NCBI RefSeq assembly: GCF_024195295.1
Contig: NZ_JAMFTH010000006.1
Location: 152,522 to 216,521 of the forward strand
DNA: 64,000 bases
Direction: 5' to 3'
Origin: Gilvimarinus xylanilyticus
GTDB taxonomy: Bacteria; Pseudomonadota; Gammaproteobacteria; Pseudomonadales; Cellvibrionaceae
This document shows positions 8,906-18,234 of this stretch, piece by piece. Position 1 is the stretch's first letter. Each line of letters starts with the position of its first letter. The translations under genes were made by a program, and so were the position numbers. The notes under the pieces were generated by a model that made no database searches, was not told the DNA's origin, and saw only the letters and a list, made by a program, of their open reading frames with translations.

Positions 8906-9835
8906 ATGTCATTTGCCGATCGCGACGGCGTAATATGGCTGGATGGCGAACTGGTGCCGTGGCGCGATGCCCGAGTACACGTACTGACCCACACCCTGCA
9001 TTACGGCATGGGCGTTTTTGAAGGCGTGCGCGCCTATGAAACCGCCGAAGATGGCACCTGTATTTTTCGTTTGCAGGAGCACACCGACCGGTTGTACCGC
9101 TCGGCGCACATCATGCGCATGAAGCTTCCGTTTGAAAAAGACGTATTGAACGATGCGCAAAAACTGGTGGTGCGGGAAAACAACCTGCAAGAGAGCTACC
9201 TGCGCCCCATGGCTTTTTACGGCTCTGAGGGGATGGGCCTGCGCGCCGATAACCTGCGAGTGCACGTGATGGTGGCCGCCTGGAACTGGCCCTCGTATAT
9301 GTCGCCCGAAGCGCGGGATTTAGGTATTAAAGTGCGTACCTCAAGCTATACCCGCCACCATGTGAACATCTCCATGTGTAAGGCAAAAGCGAACGGCCAC
9401 TACATCAACTCGCTGCTCGCCCTGCAAGAGGCGTTGGACAGCGGTTGTGAAGAGGCGCTGCTTTTGGACAACGAAGGTTATGTGGCCGAGGGCAGTGGCG
9501 AAAACGTGTTTGTGATTCGCGACGGTATTATTTACACGCCCGAGCTGACCTCTTGCCTGGACGGTATTACCCGCAACACGATTTTCACCCTGGCGGCCGA
9601 GTGCGGATACGAAGTGCGCGAAAAACGCATAACCCGCGATGAAGTCTATGTGGCCGATGAAGTTTTCTTTACCGGTACTGCGGCCGAGGTACTGCCCATT
9701 CGCGAGCTGGATGGTCGTCAGATCGGCGCCGGCAAGCGCGGGCCGATGACGACCCAGCTGCAAAGTTTGTATTTCGATGCAGTGAAGGGGCGGCTGGCGC
9801 AACACAAAGCGTGGCTGGCACCGGTTAAAGGCTAA
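8906..9835 (+). CDS. ilvE: Branched-chain amino acid aminotransferase
   Basis: PLP enzyme that makes valine, leucine and isoleucine from their 2-oxo acids using glutamate. The 309 residues equal the classic IlvE length. Class IV aminotransferase features are visible: HYGMGVFEGVRAY near the N-terminus, the PLP-lysine region SMCKAKANGHYINS around residue 160, and EGSGENVFVIRDG followed by the phosphate-binding TGTAAEV. ATG 8906, six bases after TAGGAG, is chosen over the in-frame TTG at 8900. The stop is two bases before the GTG of waaF. Confidence 0.95.
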   Translation: MSFADRDGVIWLDGELVPWRDARVHVLTHTLHYGMGVFEGVRAYETAEDGTCIFRLQEHTDRLYRSAHIMRMKLPFEKDVLNDAQKLVVRENNLQESYLRPMAFYGSEGMGLRADNLRVHVMVAAWNWPSYMSPEARDLGIKVRTSSYTRHHVNISMCKAKANGHYINSLLALQEALDSGCEEALLLDNEGYVAEGSGENVFVIRDGIIYTPELTSCLDGITRNTIFTLAAECGYEVREKRITRDEVYVADEVFFTGTAAEVLPIRELDGRQIGAGKRGPMTTQLQSLYFDAVKGRLAQHKAWLAPVKG

Positions 9836-9837
9836 GC

Positions 9838-10869
9838 GTGGCCGGGGGAGAGCGGATACTGATCGTCGGCCCCTCGTGGGTGGGCGATATGGTGATGGCG
9901 CAGTCACTGTTCAAAGTGCTGCGTCAACAATACCCACATGTGCCTATTGATGTCTTGGCTCCGGCTTGGAGTCGCCCCCTAATTGAGCGAATGCCCGAGA
10001 TCGAAGCAGGGATTGATATGCCTGTGGGGCACGGCAAAATTATGCTCAAACAGCGCTGGAAGCTCGCTCGCCAGCTGGCCTGCAAAGGCTACACCCGTGC
10101 CTATGTGCTTCCCAATTCACTTAAGTCAGCCCTTATCCCAGGGTTTGCCGGCATTCCCACACGTGTGGGCTGGCGCGGTGAAATGCGCTATGGCTTGCTC
10201 AATGATATCCGCAAGCTGGACTCCGAGCGCTATCCGTTAATGGTCGATCGCTTCGTTGCCCTGGCCTATCGCCCGGGGGCAGAGCTTCCCCCGGCGCCTC
10301 GCCCTGAGCTCGTAGCGGATATTGGTCGGCTACCCGCGCTGCGGGGAAAATATCAATTAAACGCTGATCGTCCCGTACTGGCTTTGTGTCCTGGCGCCGA
10401 GTTTGGCCCCTCGAAGCAGTGGCCTGCGAGTCACTATGCCGAGGTGGCGCGGGAGATGATTGAGCGCGGATTTCAAGTATGGATTTTCGGATCGGCGAAA
10501 GATGCCCCTGTGGCACAAGAAATTATCGCGTGCCTGAAAGGATCTGACCACGTTCACTCGCTCGCGGGGCAAACCTCTTTAGCTGATGCGATCGATCTAA
10601 TGGCGGCGAGCGATTCAGTGGTTAGCAACGACTCAGGTTTAATGCATATCGCGGCAGCCTTGGGGCGCCCGTTGGTCGCGGTTTACGGCTCCACCTCACC
10701 CTCTTTTACCCCGCCACTGGGGGAGAAGGTGAACACGTTGTCGTTGGGGCTCAGCTGCCAGCCCTGTTTTTCCCGGCAGTGTCCTTTGGAGCATAAAAGG
10801 TGTCTGGAAGACTTGCAGCCTCAGCAGGTTTTGAACCATCTGAGGTTGCAGGAGTCGGTGGGTCGTTAA
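9838..10869 (+). CDS. waaF: ADP-heptose--LPS heptosyltransferase II
   Basis: Adds the second heptose to the LPS inner core on the cytoplasmic face of the inner membrane. GT9 family, 343 residues. Recognised by ILIVGPSWVGDMVMAQSLF at the N-terminus, CPGAEFGPSKQWP in the middle and SNDSGLMHIAAALGRPLVAVYGSTSP in the ADP-heptose binding half. The start is GTG 9838, preceded by AAAGG at six bases and two bases after the ilvE stop. It opens the LPS cluster. The heptosyltransferase I gene (waaC), which normally follows in pseudomonads, is absent from the window. Confidence 0.93.
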   Translation: MAGGERILIVGPSWVGDMVMAQSLFKVLRQQYPHVPIDVLAPAWSRPLIERMPEIEAGIDMPVGHGKIMLKQRWKLARQLACKGYTRAYVLPNSLKSALIPGFAGIPTRVGWRGEMRYGLLNDIRKLDSERYPLMVDRFVALAYRPGAELPPAPRPELVADIGRLPALRGKYQLNADRPVLALCPGAEFGPSKQWPASHYAEVAREMIERGFQVWIFGSAKDAPVAQEIIACLKGSDHVHSLAGQTSLADAIDLMAASDSVVSNDSGLMHIAAALGRPLVAVYGSTSPSFTPPLGEKVNTLSLGLSCQPCFSRQCPLEHKRCLEDLQPQQVLNHLRLQESVGR

Positions 10870-10952
10870 GAATTAACAAAGTAAACCCAATGAGTAACGT
10901 CAACCTTGGGCGTCCGTTCTACGGGTATTTTATACAGGTCGGATTTTAATTT

Positions 10953-12227
10953 ATGACAGCAATTGGTGAGAGTGCCGAGCCGGTAAAATTTCGCTACTGG
11001 ATATCGGCCTGCATTGGGTTGACCTGTGCTCTGTGTTTTTTAGTCCCCAGTGGTTATTCCTATGGTCCGGCACTGATTTTTTTAAGTGGTTTAGTCTGGC
11101 TGCCTAAGACCCGCCCGGCTTTAAAGCTTAATCGCCGCGACAAGATATTGCTGGCCACATTGATCGGTTACTTTGCCGTGAGCGTCGTTATTAACCTGAT
11201 TCATGGTGCCTCGTCGCGTTACTATGAAGAGCCAAGTCGCTACTTGTTGGGAGCCTTGGCACTGTTAGTGATTCTGGGGGTGAGGCCGGTTGCTGCTTTT
11301 TGGTGGGCTGGGCTGTGTGTAGGTGCTGCGTCAGCGGGGCTGTTCGCCCTTGAGCAAATGTTTTGGGAAGGACGTGAGCGGGCTTTTGGTTTAATGAACC
11401 CGATTCAGTTTGGCAATTTGGCCATATTGATGAGCGGCTTGTGCTTAGCGGGTTTGGGATGGGCAAAGCAACAGCACAAAAGCCAGTATTGGATGCTTGC
11501 GATCGTGGTCTGTTCTACTTTGGGTGTCATTGCATCGGTTCTATCCGGTGCCCGTGGAGGGTGGTTGGCCCTGCCATTTATCGCTTTAATACTGTTTATA
11601 AATTTGCGTAACTATCTACCGCGCACGGTGATGTATGCCAGCATTGTGGGCGGCCTAGTCTTTGTGGTGCTGCTGTATTTTGTCCCTCAGACGGGTATTC
11701 AGGAGAGGGTGAATCGCGGAGTCACCGAAGTCGGGCAGTATTTAAGTGGCAAGCATGTGGGGCGCTCGGTGGGGCTGCGTTTTGAAATGTGGCGCGCGGC
11801 ATCTACTATGGTAGATGAAAAGCCGTGGGTCGGCTGGGGCGAAGAGGGGTACATTGAGCCGATGCTTGAGCGCATCGAAGGCAAAAAAATACGCAAAGGC
11901 GTTAGCCACTTTACCCATGTGCATAACGATATGTTGGATGTGACAGTGAAACGTGGTTTGCTGGGGTTGGCCGCGTTGCTGATAGTGTACTTACTGCCTC
12001 TAGCCATTTTCTCCGTGGAAGCAATACGAATGAAAAGCCAGCAAGTCGAGGCTAAGGCGTTTGCCATGTCAGGGGTTATCCTGGTGAGTTCGGTGGCGCT
12101 TTTCGGGTTGACGCAGGCGTTTTTTCGTCACAATAGCGGCGTGACCTTATACGTATTTTTTATCGCTGTGATCTGGGGGTTTATGCGTTGCGCCCAGCAG
12201 CGGGAGGCGGAACTTGAGCTCCGCTAA
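10953..12227 (+). CDS. O-antigen ligase family membrane protein
   Basis: Polytopic inner-membrane protein of 424 residues with about ten or more hydrophobic helices. A large periplasmic loop around residues 245-320 carries SVGLRFEMWRAASTMV and HFTHVHNDMLDVTVKRG, the Wzy_C/WaaL-type segment with the Arg and His residues expected of ligases. It would transfer a glycan from undecaprenyl diphosphate to lipid A-core in the periplasm. Its place between core glycosyltransferases supports WaaL, but WaaL and Wzy polymerases cannot be separated safely by sequence alone. The next gene starts inside it (14-base overlap). Confidence 0.82.
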   Translation: MTAIGESAEPVKFRYWISACIGLTCALCFLVPSGYSYGPALIFLSGLVWLPKTRPALKLNRRDKILLATLIGYFAVSVVINLIHGASSRYYEEPSRYLLGALALLVILGVRPVAAFWWAGLCVGAASAGLFALEQMFWEGRERAFGLMNPIQFGNLAILMSGLCLAGLGWAKQQHKSQYWMLAIVVCSTLGVIASVLSGARGGWLALPFIALILFINLRNYLPRTVMYASIVGGLVFVVLLYFVPQTGIQERVNRGVTEVGQYLSGKHVGRSVGLRFEMWRAASTMVDEKPWVGWGEEGYIEPMLERIEGKKIRKGVSHFTHVHNDMLDVTVKRGLLGLAALLIVYLLPLAIFSVEAIRMKSQQVEAKAFAMSGVILVSSVALFGLTQAFFRHNSGVTLYVFFIAVIWGFMRCAQQREAELELR

Positions 12228-12987
12228 GGCGATTCAGTTAAGTGCTGTTCTGATTGTGAAGGACGAAGCGGATAAGCTGGCTGAGTGTTTACAGTCGGTT
12301 GGTTTTGCCGACGAGATCGTTGTGCTTGATTCTGGTAGCAGTGATCAAACTTGCGAAGTCGCGGCAAGCTTCGGAGCACGGGTCGAGATCAATGAAGATT
12401 GGCGAGGCTTTGGTGTACAACGTCAGCGCGCTCAGCAACTCGCCCAGGGGCGTTGGGTTTTTGTTCTGGACGCTGATGAGCGCGTAACCCCTAAACTCCG
12501 TCAGGAGATATTAAACGTATTAGAGGGTGGCGAATGTATCTATGAGGTAAATCGTTTAAGCTGGTGCTTTGGGCGTTTTATGCGACATACCGCGATGTAC
12601 CCGGACTGGATTCCTAGATTGTATCCCCGCGAAAGCGCGGGCTTTGACAATACCCGGGTTCACGAGCGTTTGCAAAATCCCAATAAGCTGCCGGTCAAAC
12701 GCTTGGATGGAGATTTGTTGCACTATGTTTATGACAGTGTGCGTCATCTGGTTAGCAAATCTGCCCTGTACTCTGAACAGTGGGCCATCGCTCGGCAGGA
12801 ACAGGGGCGCAAAGGGTCGCTGTTATCGGCGTGCTTACACGGTTTGAGTTGCTTTGTGCGCATGTACATACTCAAGCGCGGCTTTCTCGATGGCGGACAA
12901 GGTTTGCTGATAGCGCTGGTGATGTCCCACGCGACTTTTGCAAAATACGCCGATTTGTGGGTGCGCACGCGCACAAAATCTTCTTAA
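12214..12987 (+). CDS. WaaE-like family 2 glycosyltransferase (LPS core)
   Basis: GT2 enzyme of 257 residues resembling WaaE/KdtX, which adds glucose to inner-core heptose in some enterobacteria; the sugar here is unknown. The N-terminal nucleotide-sugar fold shows SAVLIVKDEADKLAECLQSV, VVLDSGSSDQT and the metal-binding VLDADER near residue 90. A C-terminal hydrophobic patch (LIALVMSHATFAKYA) suggests membrane association. The start is TTG 12214, overlapping the ligase gene by 14 bases; an ideal GGGAGG ends six bases before it, which decides the start. Very probably translated in one operon with its neighbours. Confidence 0.85.
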   Translation: MSSAKAIQLSAVLIVKDEADKLAECLQSVGFADEIVVLDSGSSDQTCEVAASFGARVEINEDWRGFGVQRQRAQQLAQGRWVFVLDADERVTPKLRQEILNVLEGGECIYEVNRLSWCFGRFMRHTAMYPDWIPRLYPRESAGFDNTRVHERLQNPNKLPVKRLDGDLLHYVYDSVRHLVSKSALYSEQWAIARQEQGRKGSLLSACLHGLSCFVRMYILKRGFLDGGQGLLIALVMSHATFAKYADLWVRTRTKSS

Positions 12988-13008
12988 GTCTAGAGCATAG
13001 AGAGCATT

Positions 13009-14781
13009 ATGAGTTCACAACAAGGCTCCCCCAACCGCTCCTCGGATACCGCGTCGTTAAAGGTTTATCTGCGCCTTTTAGGTTACGTAAAGCCTTATTG
13101 GGTAAGCTTTTTGATTAGCGTGCTGGGCTTTATTGTCTATTCGGCTTCACAGCCAGCTATGGCTCAGTACATGGAGTATCTGCTCAATTTTATTGAGTCG
13201 GAAGAGCGCGGCCCACTCTGGTTGCCGTCGCTTATTATCCTGGCCATCATTTTTGTGCGTGGTTTCGGTGGCTTTTTAGGTAACTTTTTTATCGCCAAGG
13301 TATCCTATCGGGTAGTGGATACCTTGCGGGTTCAGTTGTTTAGTCACATGGTGTATTTGCCCGCCGAGTATTACGAGCGCAATGATTCAGGGCAGTTAAT
13401 GTCACTGGTAACGTTTAATGTTAACAATGTCACCACTGCCTCGACCGAAGCCCTAAAAACCATGATTCGCGAAGGCACCACCGTCATCGCTCTGTTGGGG
13501 TACTTGTTTTACAAAGACTGGGTGTTGACCCTGTTGATGATGGCCGTGGTGCCGTTAATTGCTGCGTTAGTGGGTTATGTGGGTAAACGTTTGCGCCGCT
13601 TGAGTACCAAGGTGCAGCACAGTATGGGCGATATTACCCAGGTCACCTCGGAGATGATTAACGGCTATCGGGTGATGCGTAGCTTTGGTGGTGAAGAATA
13701 TGAAAAGCGCCGTTTCGCGGAAGCCAGTTGGCGCAACTACCTGCAGAATTTAAAGATTGTTTTAACCTCTACACTCAATACGCCACTGATTCAAATATTG
13801 GTCGCAATCGCTATGGGTGGGCTTTTGTGGGTCGCCCTTGGGCAGATGCAAATTCAGGATTCGGGCGCCTTTGTTGCCTACTTCTTGGCGGTCGGGATGG
13901 TGTTAAAACCCATGCGTCAGTTGAGTGAGATGGTGCCGGTAATTCAAAAAGGTGTGGCCGCCGCCGATAGTATTTTTCAGGTGTTGGACGAGAAGCCCGA
14001 GCAAGATGATGGGATTTATCGGCCCCAGCGAGTGTCTGGCGCCCTGAGCATTCGCGACTTGCACTTTACCTATGACGGCAGTGAGCGCGAGGCGATAAAG
14101 GGGATAGATTTAGATATTGAGCCCGGCCAGGTGGTGGCGCTGGTCGGTAAGTCGGGTAGCGGTAAATCTACCTTGATGAACTTGCTCACCCGGTTTTATC
14201 ACGGCCACACAGGTTCTATTCGCTTCGACGATAAAGACATTAACGAATTCAATCTGGCGAGCCTGCGCGCTCAGATAGCTTTGGTGACCCAGCAGGTTGT
14301 GCTATTTAATGATTCGGTGGCCGCGAATATCGCTTACGGTGCGCTGGATGCTACTGAGCACCAGACGATAAAGCAGGCCGCTGAGCTGGCCTATGCATCG
14401 GAGTTTATCGAGCAACTGCCTCAGGGATACGACACCGTGATCGGTGAAGGGGGCGCTAAATTGTCCGGTGGTCAGCGTCAGCGCTTGGCGATTGCCCGCG
14501 CTATTTTAAAAGATGCCCCCATCTTAATTCTCGATGAGGCGACCTCGGCGTTGGATAACGAGTCTGAACGCTACATTCAACGAGCATTGGAAACCGTATC
14601 GCGCGGGCGCACGACCATTGTGGTGGCGCATCGCTTATCGACCATTGAGAACGCCGACGTGATCGTGGTGATGGACGAAGGCACCATTGTGGAGCAAGGC
14701 AGTCATAGCGAGCTATTGGCTAAGCAGGGCTATTATGCGCGTTTGCACAGTGCCACTCAGTCCGATTCGCTTACATTGTAA
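13009..14781 (+). CDS. msbA: Lipid A/LPS-core flippase, ABC transporter
   Basis: Half-size ABC exporter of 590 residues that flips core-lipid A across the inner membrane as a homodimer. About six membrane helices fill residues 20-320. The nucleotide-binding domain follows, with Walker A GKSGSGKST, the signature LSGGQRQRLAIARA, Walker B ILILDEATSALD and the switch His in VVAHRLST. Position between a core glycosyltransferase and hldE is typical for msbA in pseudomonads and makes LPS the expected substrate. The gap to the previous gene is only 21 bases. Confidence 0.93.
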   Translation: MSSQQGSPNRSSDTASLKVYLRLLGYVKPYWVSFLISVLGFIVYSASQPAMAQYMEYLLNFIESEERGPLWLPSLIILAIIFVRGFGGFLGNFFIAKVSYRVVDTLRVQLFSHMVYLPAEYYERNDSGQLMSLVTFNVNNVTTASTEALKTMIREGTTVIALLGYLFYKDWVLTLLMMAVVPLIAALVGYVGKRLRRLSTKVQHSMGDITQVTSEMINGYRVMRSFGGEEYEKRRFAEASWRNYLQNLKIVLTSTLNTPLIQILVAIAMGGLLWVALGQMQIQDSGAFVAYFLAVGMVLKPMRQLSEMVPVIQKGVAAADSIFQVLDEKPEQDDGIYRPQRVSGALSIRDLHFTYDGSEREAIKGIDLDIEPGQVVALVGKSGSGKSTLMNLLTRFYHGHTGSIRFDDKDINEFNLASLRAQIALVTQQVVLFNDSVAANIAYGALDATEHQTIKQAAELAYASEFIEQLPQGYDTVIGEGGAKLSGGQRQRLAIARAILKDAPILILDEATSALDNESERYIQRALETVSRGRTTIVVAHRLSTIENADVIVVMDEGTIVEQGSHSELLAKQGYYARLHSATQSDSLTL

Positions 14782-14793
14782 TAGGGTAGTTAT

Positions 14794-16230
14794 ATGCATC
14801 TCTCTTCGCCTCGGTTTGACCGCGCCCGGGTACTGGTAATTGGCGATTTAATGCTGGATCGCTACTGGCATGGTGGCACCTCGCGTATTTCACCCGAGGC
14901 GCCGGTGCCAGTGGTGAAAGTCTCCCAGACCGATGATCGCGCTGGCGGGGCCGGTAATGTTGCGCTCAACTTGGCCGCCCTGGGTGCTTCGGCCGCGCTG
15001 ATTAGCGTTGTCGGGCGCGATGAAGCGGCCACTGTGTTAGAGGGGCAGCTCCGCGCAGCTGGAGTCGATACAGATCTGCAGGTATCAATGGATAAGCCGA
15101 CGATCACTAAACTGCGGGTTATGAGTCGCCACCAACAATTGTTACGCATGGATTTTGAAGAGTCTTTTACCGCCGCCGATAGCAGCGAGCATTTGCTTAA
15201 GATAAAGCGGCAGCTGGATGAGACCGATATTCTGGTATTGTCGGATTACGCCAAAGGCTCGCTGGGAGACCCCCAGGCACTTATTAGTGCGGCGCGCCAG
15301 GCGGGGGTGCCGGTGTTGGTCGACCCCAAAGGTGTGGAGTTTTCCCGCTATCGTGGGGCCACTTTGTTAACGCCAAATTTACACGAATTCGAAGCGGTGG
15401 TGGGTCCCTGCGACAGCGAGCAGATACTAATTGAAAAAGCTAATAACCTCATGCGCGAGCTGGACTTGCAGGCACTTTTGGTTACCCGGGGTGAACAGGG
15501 GATGACACTCTTGCGCCCGGGAGCCCCAGAGTTACATCTGCCTGCCCGCGCGCGCGAAGTCTTTGATGTGACCGGTGCCGGTGACACCGTTATCGCGGTT
15601 TTATCGGCATCTATCGGCGCGGGTTACAGCCTGCCAGAGTCGGTTGGACTCGCCAATCTCGCCGCTGGTATGGTGGTGGGTAAACTGGGTACTGCGACGG
15701 TCAGTGGGCCGGAGCTGCGTCAGGCCGTTGAGGGCGAGCAGGGGGTTGAGCGGGGCGTGGTTTCTCTGGAACAGTTGCAGTCGGCGCTGAACGAAGCGCG
15801 TCGCAAAGGTGAGAAAATAGTTTTTACCAACGGCTGTTTTGACATCATTCACGCCGGACATGTGGGTTATCTGGCTTCGGCGCGTGAACAGGGTGATCGT
15901 CTGATTGTAGCTGTCAACGCCGATGAATCCGTGTCGCGGTTAAAGGGGCCGTCTCGTCCTATTAATCCGGTAGAGCGACGCATGGCTGTATTGGCGGGTC
16001 TGGAGGCCGTGGATTGGGTGGTTAGTTTTGACGGCGATACCCCCGAGTCTCTTTTGCGGCAAGTGCGCCCGGATGTTTTAGTCAAAGGTGGTGACTATAC
16101 GGCCGAGCAGGTGGTGGGTGCTCCAATCGTACGCGAGTACGGCGGCGAGGTCCGAGTACTGCAGTTTGTGGACGACTGTTCGACAACAGGCATTGTCGAA
16201 CGCATAGTGAAACAAGTGGACTCACAGTAG
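14794..16230 (+). CDS. hldE: Bifunctional heptose-7-phosphate kinase/heptose-1-phosphate adenylyltransferase
   Basis: Makes ADP-heptose, the donor used by WaaF, in two of the pathway's steps. Residues 1 to about 320 are a ribokinase-like domain (VLVIGDLMLDRYW at the start; DVTGAGDTVIAVLSAS with the catalytic Asp near residue 260). The remainder is a cytidylyltransferase-like domain with FTNGCFDIIHAGHVGYL carrying the HxGH motif. The 478-residue length is that of E. coli HldE. It lies 12 bases after msbA, in the usual msbA-hldE pairing. The other pathway enzymes (GmhA, GmhB, HldD) are not in the window. Confidence 0.95.
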   Translation: MHLSSPRFDRARVLVIGDLMLDRYWHGGTSRISPEAPVPVVKVSQTDDRAGGAGNVALNLAALGASAALISVVGRDEAATVLEGQLRAAGVDTDLQVSMDKPTITKLRVMSRHQQLLRMDFEESFTAADSSEHLLKIKRQLDETDILVLSDYAKGSLGDPQALISAARQAGVPVLVDPKGVEFSRYRGATLLTPNLHEFEAVVGPCDSEQILIEKANNLMRELDLQALLVTRGEQGMTLLRPGAPELHLPARAREVFDVTGAGDTVIAVLSASIGAGYSLPESVGLANLAAGMVVGKLGTATVSGPELRQAVEGEQGVERGVVSLEQLQSALNEARRKGEKIVFTNGCFDIIHAGHVGYLASAREQGDRLIVAVNADESVSRLKGPSRPINPVERRMAVLAGLEAVDWVVSFDGDTPESLLRQVRPDVLVKGGDYTAEQVVGAPIVREYGGEVRVLQFVDDCSTTGIVERIVKQVDSQ

Positions 16231-16249
16231 AGCGCGTTAAGGGGAGCAA

Positions 16250-17086
16250 GTGCAGACTTTTTCAATCGTCATACCCACCTGGAATAACTTGGCCTATTTG
16301 CAGAATGTTCTGCGTAGCTTAGAGCTGCACAGCCGTGTAAAACATCAGGTTATCGTGGTGGTTAATGAAGGTGTGGATGGTACGACCGAATGGTTGGATG
16401 CTGAGCAAATTCCTTATGTTCATCATCGCGAGAATGTTGGTGTTTGTGTCGCCCTAAATTCCGCGACTGAGCATGTCAAACACGACTATTTGCTTTACCT
16501 TAATGATGACATGTACGTGTTGCCGGGCTGGGATACCGCTCTTGCCGAAGAGATAAACATGGTTGGCCATCAGCGTTTTATGCTCAGCGGAACCATGATT
16601 GAGCCGGAGTTCACCGGCAATGCCTGTGTCCAGGTGCAAGACTTTGGTGATAACTTGGACGATTTTGATGAGGCCGGCTTATTGCGGTTTCATGGGGAGA
16701 GTGAAGTTCCGCAAAACTGGAGCGGGGCGAGCTGGCCGCCACTATTGGTTCCCTTTACTTTGTGGCGTGAAGTTGGCGGTATGAGTGAAGAATTCTCTCC
16801 GGGGATGTACTCCGATCCGGATTTGAGTATGAAATTCTGGCAGGCCGGGGTGCGTTATTTTAAAGGCGTAGGGCGTGCCCGGGTGTATCATTTTGGCAGC
16901 AAAAGTACACGTCGCTTAGGTAAGAATATTGGCCGCCAAACTTTCCTGAATAAGTGGGGAGTAACCCCCGGTTTTTTTTACCGTCGTTATCTTAAAATGG
17001 GTGAACGCTGGTGCGAACCCCAAAAAAACTTTAGCCCTTCGGCTGGGCGTACCTTAATTCACTGGTGTAAGCGTACGTTTTTTTAA
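16250..17086 (+). CDS. Family 2 glycosyltransferase, probable LPS core or surface glycan
   Basis: GT2 (GT-A fold) protein of 278 residues. The N-terminus FSIVIPTWNNLAYLQNVLRS and the metal-binding LLYLNDDMYVLPGW near residue 83 are clear; the acceptor half contains FSPGMYSDPDLSMKFWQAG. The donor and acceptor are unknown; the location directly after hldE suggests LPS core decoration. The start is GTG 16250 behind AAGGGGAG. The stop overlaps that of the convergent membrane-protein gene (shared TTAA), so no terminator separates the two transcription units. Confidence 0.8.
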   Translation: MQTFSIVIPTWNNLAYLQNVLRSLELHSRVKHQVIVVVNEGVDGTTEWLDAEQIPYVHHRENVGVCVALNSATEHVKHDYLLYLNDDMYVLPGWDTALAEEINMVGHQRFMLSGTMIEPEFTGNACVQVQDFGDNLDDFDEAGLLRFHGESEVPQNWSGASWPPLLVPFTLWREVGGMSEEFSPGMYSDPDLSMKFWQAGVRYFKGVGRARVYHFGSKSTRRLGKNIGRQTFLNKWGVTPGFFYRRYLKMGERWCEPQKNFSPSAGRTLIHWCKRTFF

Positions 17087-17757
17087 GGCTGAGTACGTCC
17101 ACGAGGATGGTAAATACGATAGTAGGCGAAAAAGGCCAGAATAAAGCCCAGTGGGGCTCCCAGCTCTAACACTTCTTCGGCAATGGTGGTTAATATTTCC
17201 TGATGTTCGGAAAAACTGATATTCCAAACTGCCAATTTACGGGCGATACCGTCCAGTAAGCGGGCGATAAACAACATGCCACAACTGACTCCCGCGATAA
17301 TCGCCACCGCCTCAAAGCGCAACGCGCCGAGTAAAAGAGGTTTGATATAACGCTTGGTTGTGAGTACCAACAGCCAGGCTACAGCCAAAACAATCAGTAC
17401 TGACACGCCTTTCTCTAGCCAAGAGACATCTGGCGAGCGAAACGTCTGGCTCTTGAATAATCCAAAGGTGGAATAGCGTTTGTCCATGTCCAGCTCTCGG
17501 AGGCCCAGCAGCGTGACCCCCACAATTAGTGGCCAGTGGTGTTCTCGTACATGGTTGCCGCCTTTCCATAGCATCAATGCTGCGCACAAAAAATAACCCA
17601 GCGCGGAGGATAAGTCGATAGGGCCGCCTTCGTGCGCGGCGCTTTGCGCAGTCTCATCGCCAGCGTATAGGTAGTAGACAATAATAGCGGCCATAGCTAC
17701 CAGTAGCAGTATTAGCTGAATAAAATAGCGAAGCGGCCGGGGGTTGATGTTCGACAT
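17083..17757 (-). CDS. Hypothetical multi-pass membrane protein
   Basis: I do not recognise this 224-residue protein. It has about six hydrophobic segments: residues 11-30, 48-64, 75-86, 110-132, 142-165 and 200-218. A short acidic stretch after the first helix (AGDETAQSAAHEGGPIDLS) is likely outside the cytoplasm. FSEHQEILTTIAEEVLELGAPLGF near the C-terminus is amphipathic and might be a conserved core. It is encoded opposite to the LPS cluster and its stop overlaps that of the glycosyltransferase. No enzymatic motif was seen. A role in the envelope is only suggested by location. Confidence 0.65.
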   Translation of the reverse strand: MSNINPRPLRYFIQLILLLVAMAAIIVYYLYAGDETAQSAAHEGGPIDLSSALGYFLCAALMLWKGGNHVREHHWPLIVGVTLLGLRELDMDKRYSTFGLFKSQTFRSPDVSWLEKGVSVLIVLAVAWLLVLTTKRYIKPLLLGALRFEAVAIIAGVSCGMLFIARLLDGIARKLAVWNISFSEHQEILTTIAEEVLELGAPLGFILAFFAYYRIYHPRGRTQP

Positions 17758-17842
17758 GAAAATTGTCGCTTTTTCAATGATGTAAAAACGACAGTATAAC
17801 CGATTGCCAGCAATGATTGCGAAGCCGAGCCGAGAGCCTGGC

Positions 17843-18217
17843 TTAGGTCAGCCTTACCGCGCTGGTGTGAGGGTCGCGACTAACGCCAGCCAGCTCAAGC
17901 GCTTGCAGGTACTCTCGCCATAATTGATCTCTGTGTTCGCCCAGCTCTCTCAGCGCTTTCCAGGTATAGATGCCCGAGTCGTGGCCATCACTGAAAATCA
18001 AGCGAATACCATAGTTGCCTACGGGCTCTACGGTTTTAATGCTGACGTCGCGTTTGCCAAACTGCAGCTTAGCCTGATCGGGGCCGTGGCCCTTAACCTC
18101 GGCGCTGGACGAGTGTACCCGCAAAAATTCCGCGCTCAAACGGTAGTGTTCAATGCCGAACTGGATTTCCAGTTCGGCGGTATCGCGATGCAGCTTGATT
18201 TTGCTGGGTGCTTGCAT
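17843..18217 (-). CDS. DUF971 (gamma-butyrobetaine hydroxylase N-terminal-like) protein
   Basis: Small cytoplasmic protein of 124 residues consisting of one DUF971 domain, the fold found at the N-terminus of gamma-butyrobetaine hydroxylases. Recognisable segments are YRLSAEFLRVHSSSAEVKGHG and VEPVGNYGIRLIFSDGHDSGIYTW, the latter typical of the family. It follows hslU after 17 bases and is probably the last gene of the hslVU transcript, as in pseudomonads. In related proteins this domain binds metal or takes part in Fe-S-linked steps; the function here is not known. Confidence 0.85.
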   Translation of the reverse strand: MQAPSKIKLHRDTAELEIQFGIEHYRLSAEFLRVHSSSAEVKGHGPDQAKLQFGKRDVSIKTVEPVGNYGIRLIFSDGHDSGIYTWKALRELGEHRDQLWREYLQALELAGVSRDPHTSAVRLT

Positions 18218-18234
18218 AGGACTAATGGCAGTCT

